Positions 1 through 5,419 of a stretch of DNA of 5,552 nucleotides are shown here, piece after piece (positions within the stretch are counted from its first letter, which is position 1; each line of letters begins with the position of its first letter). Under the pieces are notes generated by a model, which saw only the letters and a program-made list of their open reading frames with translations, was not told the DNA's origin and ran no database searches. Location: NCBI GenBank assembly GCA_034189505.1, contig JAXHUR010000124.1:1-5552 (forward strand). The letters are read 5' to 3'. Made by a program: the position numbers and the translations under genes. The DNA comes from Geoalkalibacter_A sp034189505. Its GTDB lineage: Bacteria > Desulfobacterota > Desulfuromonadia > Desulfuromonadales > Geoalkalibacteraceae.

Positions 1-119
1 AATTGCTCTCGCTGCTTCGACGTACGTAAGTACGCCTCATTGCTCGACAATCGCGCGCCTTGCATTTGGCGCTTTTTGCTTAGCCATCGACATTGATGCT
101 TTTTTGCGAAAGCATCAAA
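1..119 (-). repeat. Dispersed repeat, copy 1, truncated by window edge
   Basis: This segment is the reverse complement of 3741-3859. The two differ only at position 26 (G here; the copy at 3834 predicts C), so 118 of 119 bases match. The inner end carries a perfect 10-bp hairpin: TTGATGCTTT at 93-102 pairs with AAAGCATCAA at 109-118 around a 6-nt loop. Strong identity stops at 119, 16 bases after the cytochrome stop codon in the direction of its transcription. Weak similarity (CGTC...) continues about ten bases further. The other end lies outside the window, so full length and target duplication cannot be judged. Confidence 0.9.
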
Positions 120-143
120 GATTGACGATCCTCTTTCAATCTT
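93..143 (-). terminator. Tandem hairpins at the 3' end of the cytochrome gene
   Basis: Read on the minus strand, AAGATTGA (143-136) pairs perfectly with TCAATCTT (125-118) around a 10-nt loop, so the TGA stop codon lies inside the stem. The 10-bp hairpin of the dispersed repeat (118-93) follows at once, sharing base 118. Neither has a strong U-tract after it. These may stabilise the mRNA 3' end or weakly terminate transcription rather than form a classical intrinsic terminator. The hairpins are seen directly; their function is inferred. Confidence 0.45.
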
Positions 144-1650
144 CGTCTTCGTGGATTTTCTTGAGCATCTCCAGCCAGTCGGCCATCTCGGCAATCGTCT
201 TGTTCATATACCAGCGGCCGTTGGCGAACACGCCGTAATCGGCACCCGCCATGGCCGAGCTGAAGCGGGTGGAATTGGCATAGAACAGCCAGGTTTCCAC
301 CCATTTTTTCTCGAGCGCTTCATTGAACAGGCTGTCGCTGTCGGCAAGCCCTTTGGCTGCGCCGCTGTTGTAGGCGTCCAGCAGAATGCCGGTGGAGGTC
401 AGCGTTTTCTCGTTCATGACCTGCACCGTGTTTTCAAAGCGCTCGAAATGCCCGTCGATCCACCCCTCGCTGTGGCAGGCCCGGCACACCCGCTTCATGG
501 TGGCACGGCGCTTGGTCTGCTCTTTTTCATCGATCAGGTAATCCGAAGCGGGAGTCCCGTCCAGAGCGGTCGGCAGGGGCAACCCGTCCGCGTTCTTGAT
601 CTTGCTGGTATCGGCATCTTTTGGATGTGCATGAGCGTAAGGCAGCCCGAAGATGCGCCACGCGGATCGGTCATTGAACTGATGGGTGCGCTCGCTGATC
701 ACCTCCCCGGTCGGCGACGTAACCAGCGAAGCATGGCAGGAGGCGCAGGTCGGTGCCGTGAAATCCTCACCGGCGACCCAGGGCACCGCTTTGAAATCCC
801 AATCCTTCCAATGGGAGTTGAAAATATTGCCGTGCTTGCTGACCATATACACCTTGTAGGCGGGCACGTCGGGCCCCTTGTGACACTCGCCGCAGGTATA
901 GGGTTTGCGCGCCATTTCGATGGAGAAATGATGGCGCGTATGGCAGGCGGCGCAGCTGCCTTTGGTGCCGTCGGGGTTGATGCGCCCGACACCCTGGTTG
1001 GGCCAGCCGGAATACTTGGGCAGAGACATGGTCCCCATGCCGGTGGAGCGTTCCTCCAGCCCCTGGAATTCCACCACCGTGCCGTGGCAGTAATTACAGG
1101 CGTCGCTCTCGGTGTCGATATTGGGAGGATCCACCGACAACTCGCCGTCGGAAAACTTCTGGGTGCCGATGCTCATCTCCACCAGGTCGTGATAGACGGG
1201 ATTATGGTTCAGATTGCCGTACGCCTGCGCCATAATGTTATGGCTGTACTCATCAACCTCTGTGGGATGACAGACCGCACAGTCGGCCGGAGTCACCACG
1301 GCGTGCACCTTGAAGCCGTTATGGTCGAAAGTATCCGGGTGGGCGTCTGGATTCGCGGTATGGCATTCGGCGCAACCCACCACATGGCCGGAGAGTTCAA
1401 CTGGAACCTGCGCAGCCGACATGCGCCGTTCACGCTTGGCCTTCTCCAGCGCTGCAGTCGGCGTGCTCGTAGAATGGTAGCTGTTCTCCCAGTCGGAGAC
1501 GATCCCCGGCGTCACCGCGCGGTGGCAGGCCAAACAGGTTTCGGTGGCCTGGCTCGGTTTGGCCGCTGCCCCCCAGGAATCGAATGAGGAACCTGTTAAA
1601 AACAGCGCGCCCAGCATGACAAAACAGAAAAATTTCCCCCAATGCATCAT
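136..1650 (-). CDS. Exported octaheme c-type cytochrome, hydroxylamine oxidoreductase (HAO)-like
   Basis: The 504-residue product has an N-terminal signal peptide (hydrophobic residues 7-20, likely cleavage near the Ala run at 28-30), so it should be periplasmic. Eight CxxCH heme sites are visible at residues 39, 93, 124, 185, 233, 253, 302 and 389. The stretch from heme 5 to heme 7 (CHTRHHFS, RKPYTCGECH, SKHGN, APTCASCH) closely follows Nitrosomonas HAO. Against that protein, as I recall its sequence, active-site Asp267 is kept (D261), but His268 is V262 and Tyr334 is F334. Tyr472 is a possible match to cross-linking Tyr467. The heme 4-5 spacer is 43 residues instead of 5. The family oxidises hydroxylamine or reduces nitrite/hydroxylamine; substrate here is unknown. 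ATG at 1650 (or 1647) follows GGGAGG at 1655-1660. No quinol-oxidising partner is adjacent. Family call is firm; the reaction is not. Confidence 0.93.
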   Translation of the reverse strand: MMHWGKFFCFVMLGALFLTGSSFDSWGAAAKPSQATETCLACHRAVTPGIVSDWENSYHSTSTPTAALEKAKRERRMSAAQVPVELSGHVVGCAECHTANPDAHPDTFDHNGFKVHAVVTPADCAVCHPTEVDEYSHNIMAQAYGNLNHNPVYHDLVEMSIGTQKFSDGELSVDPPNIDTESDACNYCHGTVVEFQGLEERSTGMGTMSLPKYSGWPNQGVGRINPDGTKGSCAACHTRHHFSIEMARKPYTCGECHKGPDVPAYKVYMVSKHGNIFNSHWKDWDFKAVPWVAGEDFTAPTCASCHASLVTSPTGEVISERTHQFNDRSAWRIFGLPYAHAHPKDADTSKIKNADGLPLPTALDGTPASDYLIDEKEQTKRRATMKRVCRACHSEGWIDGHFERFENTVQVMNEKTLTSTGILLDAYNSGAAKGLADSDSLFNEALEKKWVETWLFYANSTRFSSAMAGADYGVFANGRWYMNKTIAEMADWLEMLKKIHEDED

Positions 1651-1783
1651 TAAACCTCCCTTGTTGATATCAACCATCTGGAAAACGCCCTCCCGGTCAA
1701 ACGGTACAGACGCCACCTCCCTTCCACCCAGGATCCATGCATCATGGCTTGCAGAAAGACACCTTTTGCATTCCACTGACAAT
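1651..1783 (-). promoter_or_regulatory. Long cytochrome mRNA leader with three GGGAGG motifs and a palindrome
   Basis: If transcription starts from the -10 candidate at 1790-1795, the leader is about 130 nt. On the minus strand it holds GGGAGG three times (1721-1716, 1694-1689, 1660-1655). Only the last is placed to serve as the ribosome binding site. A perfect 12-bp palindrome, GTTGATATCAAC (1663-1674), sits just upstream of it. Repeated GGA-containing sites next to the ribosome binding site resemble targets of the CsrA/RsmA translational regulator, but this is inference. ATGCATCAT also occurs twice in the region (1642-1650 and 1737-1745). Confidence 0.35.
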
Positions 1784-1794
1784 GCGGTAATAAT
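1766..1794 (+). promoter_or_regulatory. Candidate sigma70 promoter for the ZIP transporter
   Basis: TTGCAT (1766-1771) and AATAAT (1789-1794) are separated by 17 bases. The -10 matches five of six consensus positions and the -35 three of six. It overlaps the minus-strand -10 of the divergent cytochrome gene almost base for base, so the two promoters would compete for polymerase. Confidence 0.35.
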
Positions 1795-1818
1795 AGCGCA
1801 ACCGCACAGATTTTCCAG
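1790..1818 (-). promoter_or_regulatory. Candidate sigma70 promoter for the cytochrome gene
   Basis: On the minus strand TATTAT (1795-1790) is a good -10 match. The -35 position 17 bases upstream holds CTGGAA (1818-1813), which matches TTGACA at only three of six positions. This is the most AT-rich island of the intergenic region. A weak -35 would fit an activator-dependent promoter, but no operator can be named. Confidence 0.35.
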
Positions 1819-1898
1819 TTGGTTGCCTCGAATCCTCACCGGGCGGCAGGGAAAAGACAATCAGGGCGATATCAGTCAAAAGCGAGGCGATGATCTCA

Positions 1899-2708
1899 AT
1901 GTTTGAGCAGAATGTGTTATGGGCTTTCGGCTTGACCCTTTTTGCGGGTCTGGCAACAGGCATCGGCAGCGCGGCAGCCTTTCTGGCGAAAAAAACCAAT
2001 ACCCGCATGCTGGCCATCGCCCTGGGGTTCTCTGCAGGCGTCATGATCTATGTCTCGTTTGTGGAGATTTTTGTCAAAGCGAAAGAACCACTGGTAGGCA
2101 GCCTGGGGGTCCGTGCGGGTTCCTGGGCCACAGTGGGCGCATTTTTCGGGGGGATGCTGCTGATCGGGCTGATCGACAAGCTGGTTCCAAACCACGAAAA
2201 CCCTCATGAGGCCCACCGGCTGGAAGAAATCCGCGGTGGCACCGGCCCGGCGGACGAACGATTGCTGCGCATGGGGGTACTCTCAGCGCTGGCTATCGCC
2301 ATCCACAACTTCCCCGAAGGGCTGGCCACTTTTACCGTGGCGCTGCGCGATCCGACCCTGGGAATGCCGGTCGCGGCAGCAGTAGCGCTGCACAACATTC
2401 CGGAAGGGATCGCTGTCTCGATCCCGGTTTTTTATGCCACCGGCAGCCGCCTGCGTGCTTTTCAGCTGTCGTTTCTGTCCGGGCTCTCTGAACCGGCCGG
2501 AGCACTACTGGGATATTTACTGCTCTATCCCTTTATGAACGATGTGCTGTTCGGGGTCTTGTTCGCATCGGTTGCAGGCATCATGGTGTTTATCTCCCTC
2601 GACGAACTGCTGCCCGGCGCACACGAATACGGCCGCCACCACCATGCCCTCTATGGCCTGGTAAGCGGCATGGTGGTTATGGCAGTCAGCCTGCTGCTTT
2701 TTCTGTAA
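1899..2708 (+). CDS. zupT: ZIP-family divalent metal transporter, ZupT-like
   Basis: This 269-residue inner-membrane protein (ATG at 1899; an in-frame ATG at 1890 would add three residues) is close in length to E. coli ZupT. The family imports zinc and also iron, manganese or cobalt. The two metal-binding signatures of transmembrane helices 4 and 5 are present: HNFPEG at residues 136-141 and HNIPEG at 165-170, supplying His and Glu ligands. The LDELLP motif near residues 234-239 is also typical. A His-rich cytoplasmic-type loop (NHENPHEAH) lies at about residues 98-106. Several hydrophobic segments span the chain, consistent with eight helices. I prefer 1899 because GAGG (1884-1887) is 11 bases away from it but only 2 from 1890, and because family members commonly begin MxEQNVL. 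The stop TAA abuts the stop of the convergent gene. Metal preference cannot be read from the sequence. Confidence 0.94.
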   Translation: MFEQNVLWAFGLTLFAGLATGIGSAAAFLAKKTNTRMLAIALGFSAGVMIYVSFVEIFVKAKEPLVGSLGVRAGSWATVGAFFGGMLLIGLIDKLVPNHENPHEAHRLEEIRGGTGPADERLLRMGVLSALAIAIHNFPEGLATFTVALRDPTLGMPVAAAVALHNIPEGIAVSIPVFYATGSRLRAFQLSFLSGLSEPAGALLGYLLLYPFMNDVLFGVLFASVAGIMVFISLDELLPGAHEYGRHHHALYGLVSGMVVMAVSLLLFL

Positions 2709-3344
2709 TCACTTCTGCCGTTCGACCTGAAGGCGGATGCCGGACAGCAGCGTTTCAATCACCTGGCGATCTTCCGGGTCAGCCAGATGGTCGTTGGCGT
2801 AGAGCCAGAACCAGTAAGGCGCCGCAAAACCAACCACACCGACAAAACGGCTGTCTTCACCCTCATGGCTGTAATCGATCTCAAAGCGCTGTGCACTCGC
2901 GGCGCCGTCGATCTGCGCAGAGTTCTGGCGGACCTTGACATTCTCCCACCCTTCGTCCACCACACCGTCGGCGGCGTATCGCGCCGATAATTCAATGGCA
3001 TGCCTCGAGGGCGGCGCCTCGTTTTTATCCAGTGCACTGAAACTGATCAGAAGATGCGCCCCGGAATCGGGGTTGAACACGAACAGATCATTGGTCGCCA
3101 GCCGTTGCTGCGCCGCCCTGCGCAGCTGCTCTTCGGTGGGGGACTGTCCGCTGCGGGCCGCATCTTCACGGAGATGTTCAATCATGTGCTCGAGCAGATT
3201 CGCCGGCGCCTCGGCGCCAGCCTGCCAGGCATCGGAGACCTCTGGAAGGATAACCTTCAGTCCCGGGCGCGGCTCGAACTGCTGCGCTGATACAAAGAGG
3301 GGAAAAACCAGCAGCACAGTAAGCAAAAACAGAATTTTTTTCAT
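2709..3344 (-). CDS. Small exported protein of unknown function
   Basis: The 211-residue product begins with a clear signal peptide: MKK, a hydrophobic core to about residue 18, and likely cleavage after VSA (residue 20, before QQFEP). No lipobox Cys is present, so it should be periplasmic or secreted. The mature part is soluble and mixed alpha/beta, with a charged helical region at about residues 45-85 followed by alternating strand-like stretches. The chain ends in a helix (LLSGIRLQV). This order loosely recalls PsbP/Mog1-like domains, but I recognise no signature and assign no function. The start is supported by AAGGAG (minus strand, 3356-3351) six bases before the ATG. The gene converges on zupT with no intergenic base and has its own extended -10 promoter candidate. 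Confidence 0.85.
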   Translation of the reverse strand: MKKILFLLTVLLVFPLFVSAQQFEPRPGLKVILPEVSDAWQAGAEAPANLLEHMIEHLREDAARSGQSPTEEQLRRAAQQRLATNDLFVFNPDSGAHLLISFSALDKNEAPPSRHAIELSARYAADGVVDEGWENVKVRQNSAQIDGAASAQRFEIDYSHEGEDSRFVGVVGFAAPYWFWLYANDHLADPEDRQVIETLLSGIRLQVERQK

Positions 3345-3360
3345 ATCAATCTCCTTTTTA

Positions 3361-3388
3361 ATAGCCAGAGTTATCGGCTATTGTAACA
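3361..3388 (-). promoter_or_regulatory. Extended -10 promoter and possible operator for the small exported protein
   Basis: On the minus strand TGTTACAAT (3388-3380) fits the extended -10 pattern TGnTAtAAT, with no good -35 at 17 bases. It predicts a start near 3373 and a leader of about 28 nt. A 6-bp inverted repeat, ATAGCC at 3361-3366 and GGCTAT at 3376-3381, overlaps the -10 and the predicted start. It could be a repressor site or a 5' hairpin. Confidence 0.4.
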
Positions 3389-3491
3389 GAGACCCGACAA
3401 AACGCTCCTCACGGCATGGAACAACGAATATATTGTTTGAAGATTTTTTCTTGACGGGGGCAATATAGAATGTTGCGGCTGCTGATCGTAA

Positions 3492-3569
3492 GCCGATGCC
3501 TCAGGCGGTGAGATCGGTAAGGATACCGTGTACCGCTTTTTGAATTCTTCCAATGCCAACTGGCGCAAG
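3492..3569 (+). pseudogene. Transposase remnant (IS4-type DDE, short fragment)
   Basis: In the frame starting at 3492 the sequence reads ADASGGEIGKDTVYRFLNSS followed by NANWRK. The KDTVYRFLN...NWR pattern is one I recognise from the N-terminal half of IS4-like transposases. The frame is closed by TAA immediately upstream (3489-3491). Downstream of about 3569 the reading continues to a TAG at about 3654-3656 but no longer looks like transposase. Nothing else of the gene is visible nearby, so this is a decayed scar about 26 codons long. Family assignment is from memory of the motif only. Confidence 0.6.
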
Positions 3570-3598
3570 CAGGTAACCCTGAGCCGGGTCGGACCTGC
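3569..3598. repeat. Bulged hairpin next to the transposase remnant
   Basis: GCAGGT (3569-3574) pairs with ACCTGC (3593-3598), with an inner stem ACCC/GGGT around TGAGCC. No T-tract follows on the plus strand. Its right arm overlaps the GTCGGACCTGC repeat, so the hairpin could be part of a mobile-element end. Confidence 0.4.
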
Positions 3599-3662
3599 GC
3601 AAAATATTATTTCTACGCCTTTATCTTTAAAAATAATGCTTGTCAGGAAACCTTAGAGGACG

Positions 3663-3680
3663 CATTTTGATGGCAAAATG
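3663..3680. repeat. 7-bp perfect hairpin
   Basis: CATTTTG (3663-3669) and CAAAATG (3674-3680) form a perfect stem with a 4-nt loop. The surrounding GACGCATTT is repeated directly at 3659-3667 and 3681-3688 (approximately). No gene is clearly served by it; it may be another element-end remnant. Confidence 0.35.
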
Positions 3681-3740
3681 ACGCATTTAAGCTCGCCATA
3701 TGGCACGTTCCACCCCCCAAGTTTTCTTTAACCGTCCAAT

Positions 3741-3900
3741 TTTGATGCTTTCGCAAAAAAGCATCAATGTCGATGGCTAAGCAAAAAGCGCCAAATGCAA
3801 GGCGCGCGATTGTCGAGCAATGAGGCGTACTTAGGTACGTCGAAGCAGCGAGAGCAATTGCAGCAACGCAGCAGTTGGTGAGTTTTTGCGACGCCATCAA
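3741..3900 (+). mobile_element. MITE-like dispersed repeat, copy 2 (complete)
   Basis: This copy has imperfect terminal inverted repeats: 3742-3759 reads TTGATGCTTTCGCAAAAA, and the reverse complement of 3883-3900 reads TTGATGGCGTCGCAAAAA, matching at 15 of 18 positions. The left end also folds on itself (3742-3751 with 3758-3767, 10 bp). Bases 3741-3859 match copy 1 at 1-119 in inverse. Internal short palindromes (GTACTTAGGTAC, GCAATTGC) suggest a folded RNA or DNA. No transposase is encoded, so it would be non-autonomous. No convincing target-site duplication is visible. An open frame covers it on the minus strand, but I regard that as non-coding. Confidence 0.7.
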
Positions 3901-4242
3901 TTTTATAGCTAAAATGGGCGGTTTAAGGCCCGAATCGACACATAAAATCAAGTTTTTTCGACATAGATTCAGGCACTTGGGCAGGTCCGACTCCGCACAC
4001 TACCCATGTCAAAGATAAATATACTGTCACCGGAACTCTTCAAGTTGTTTCCCTCTGCCCGCTCCAATCGCGGACTTTTTACGCCTGTGGGTAATATTTA
4101 TGTCACCTTGATCCCTTGATCTGGCAACTTGACGCCGATCCTTGCTGCGGCTGCACAATTGGGGTTAAGGTGTGAATCAGTAAGCGCAATTGGCAGAGAA
4201 ACAAGCGATCTGTACAAACTCTGTTTTTATGTTCCCGAGGGA
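3901..4242. other. Intergenic stretch without a recognisable gene
   Basis: I see no credible coding region here. It contains the right arm of the outer inverted repeat (3981-3991) and two TGTCACC motifs (4025-4031, 4101-4107), with a further TGTC at 4007. Repeated motifs of this general kind occur at the ends of some IS21-family elements, so an old insertion end is possible. That is only a weak suggestion. Confidence 0.4.
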
Positions 4243-4300
4243 AACCCGCCTTTGTGGGACAGGCTCCAGCTGCTTCCAAAATAATTTTTCAAAGCGGGTT
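4243..4300 (+). promoter_or_regulatory. Candidate structured leader upstream of the hydrolase
   Basis: AACCCGCCTTTG (4243-4254) can pair with CAAAGCGGGTT (4290-4300) as an 11-bp stem with one bulged C, enclosing 35 nt. Just upstream, TTCCC-GA-GGGAA (4232-4243) is a smaller palindrome. The element ends 55 bases before the hydrolase start. Its ligand or role, if any, is unknown and I match it to no riboswitch class. I could not find a convincing promoter for this gene: TTGAAC at 4299-4304 lacks a good -10. Confidence 0.3.
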
Positions 4301-4355
4301 GAACATTTTGTCTGCGTCAGGGTCTATCCACTTAACAAAAGGGAGGAAATTACTC

Positions 4356-5378
4356 ATGAAGAAAACTGTTCTGTTTTTATTTGCTGGCCTGCTGCTCAGC
4401 AGTGTTCCCGTTCAGGCGGATGAGACGGCGACGGAATCATTAGCCTATGATGCGCGGCTGACAGGTTATACCTATCCGTTTGAAGTCAGCTTCTATTCCG
4501 TTTCTTCGCAGGGAAAATCGCTCGAAATGGCTTATATGTATCTGGAAGGAGACAAAAATAAACCTGTTGTGATTCTGCTGCATGGCAAGAATTTCAACGG
4601 GGCATACTGGGCGCAGACCGCCCTCTGGCTGCATGATCAGGGGTACAGCATTTTGATCCCGGATCAGATCGGTTTCGGAAAATCGTCCAAGCCGGTTGAT
4701 TATCAATTTTCTTTTGCCGCTTTGGCGACGAATACCAGAAAGCTGATGGATGAGCTGAATATCAGAAAATCAATTATCGTAGGGCACTCCATGGGAGGCA
4801 TGCTGGCCTCACGCTTTGCCCTTTTATATCCGGACCGCACACAGAAACTGATTCTGGTGAATCCGATCGGTCTGGAAAATTATCTGCAGTACGTGCAGTA
4901 CAAAGACGTTGATTTTTTCTATAGAAATGAACTGGGACAGACGGCTGAAAAAATCCGCCGGTATCAACAGAAAAACTATTATGACGGCGCATGGAACAAA
5001 ACCTATGCCGCATGGACGCATCCTTTGATCGGCTGGGCACAGGGCCCGGATAAAGATCAGTTGGCAAAGGTCAGCGCACGGACCTATGATATGATTTTTA
5101 CACAGCCGACAGTTACTGAGTTCCCGATCATTCAAGTACCGACGGCGTTGATTCTCGGCACGCGTGACCGGACAGGCCCGGGACGCGGCTGGAAAAGAGA
5201 CGGGGTTGATTATGAATTGGGACGGTATGACAGGCTCGGCAGACAGGTCATCAGGCTCATTCCGCAGGCGACATTATATGAATTGCCGGGTTTGGGACAT
5301 CTACCGCAGATTGAGGATTTTGACCGATTTAAAGAACTGTTTGCCAAGGCGCTTGTTTTGAATTCCGAACAGAAATAA
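4356..5378 (+). CDS. Exported alpha/beta hydrolase
   Basis: The 340-residue product has a signal peptide (MKK, hydrophobic core at residues 5-17, likely cleavage after VQA at 21), so it should act in the periplasm or outside the cell. The fold is the alpha/beta hydrolase type: oxyanion-hole HGKNF at 76-80, nucleophile elbow GHSMGG with Ser145, probable acid Asp271 in GTRDRTG, and catalytic His315 in GLGHLPQIE. A cap region lies at about 171-255. These fit a complete Ser-Asp-His triad, so an esterase, lipase or related activity is likely, but the substrate cannot be read. The start at 4356 follows GGGAGG at 4341-4346 with a 9-base gap; the open frame back to 4254 lacks such a site and would bury the signal peptide. 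Base composition is clearly more AT-rich than zupT or the cytochrome. It stands alone, with no operon partner in view. Confidence 0.92.
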   Translation: MKKTVLFLFAGLLLSSVPVQADETATESLAYDARLTGYTYPFEVSFYSVSSQGKSLEMAYMYLEGDKNKPVVILLHGKNFNGAYWAQTALWLHDQGYSILIPDQIGFGKSSKPVDYQFSFAALATNTRKLMDELNIRKSIIVGHSMGGMLASRFALLYPDRTQKLILVNPIGLENYLQYVQYKDVDFFYRNELGQTAEKIRRYQQKNYYDGAWNKTYAAWTHPLIGWAQGPDKDQLAKVSARTYDMIFTQPTVTEFPIIQVPTALILGTRDRTGPGRGWKRDGVDYELGRYDRLGRQVIRLIPQATLYELPGLGHLPQIEDFDRFKELFAKALVLNSEQK

Positions 5379-5412
5379 AAGACAGGTATTTTTTTTAGGG
5401 GACGTTCCTGTC
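5373..5412 (-). terminator. Intrinsic terminator reading leftward
   Basis: On the minus strand GACAGG (5412-5407) pairs with CCTGTC (5386-5381) around a 20-nt loop, and TTTTATTT (5380-5373) follows directly. In the plus direction no T-tract follows the stem. It therefore best serves a minus-strand gene ending just to the right. The U-tract overlaps the last codons of the hydrolase. The loop is larger than usual, which lowers confidence. Confidence 0.55.
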
Positions 5413-5419
5413 GAAACGA

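Larger units (their letters stand above)
3588..3991. repeat. Outer 11-bp inverted repeat flanking the MITE-like element
   Basis: GTCGGACCTGC at 3588-3598 is perfectly repeated in inverse at 3981-3991 (GCAGGTCCGAC). Allowing one mismatch it extends by two bases at the outer side. The two arms enclose about 380 bases that include the MITE-like unit. Coordinates given span both arms and the interior. Confidence 0.5.

Noticed and set aside
151..1587. 478-residue plus-strand open frame
   Set aside because: It lies antisense to the octaheme cytochrome. Its composition reflects the GC-rich codons of the opposite strand, and it has no recognisable domain.
1801..1830. Sigma54-type promoter for the cytochrome (TGG...TTGC)
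   Set aside because: The GG-to-GC spacing is off by one or more bases from the required pattern.
136..1860. Longer 574-residue form of the cytochrome, starting at a TTG at 1860
   Set aside because: It would place 70 non-signal residues before the clear signal peptide, whereas ATG 1650 has GGGAGG at the right distance. The extra frame also runs through the promoter region.
2935..3468. 177-residue plus-strand open frame
   Set aside because: It is antisense to the small exported protein, which has a signal peptide and a good ribosome binding site, and runs through that gene's promoter.
3540..3600. Cyclic-di-GMP/GEMM-type riboswitch
   Set aside because: A hairpin is present, but the conserved GEMM core bases are absent and no gene follows on that strand within reach.
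3643..3951. 102-residue minus-strand open frame over the repeat
   Set aside because: It spans the MITE-like unit and both its terminal repeats, has no ribosome binding site I can see, and is probably a repeat-derived false gene.
4254..4355. N-terminal extension of the hydrolase to 4254
   Set aside because: The extension would mask the signal peptide, and the internal ATG at 4356 has a strong GGGAGG site.
4190..4423. 77-residue plus-strand open frame
   Set aside because: It overlaps the hydrolase leader and signal peptide in another frame and lacks support.
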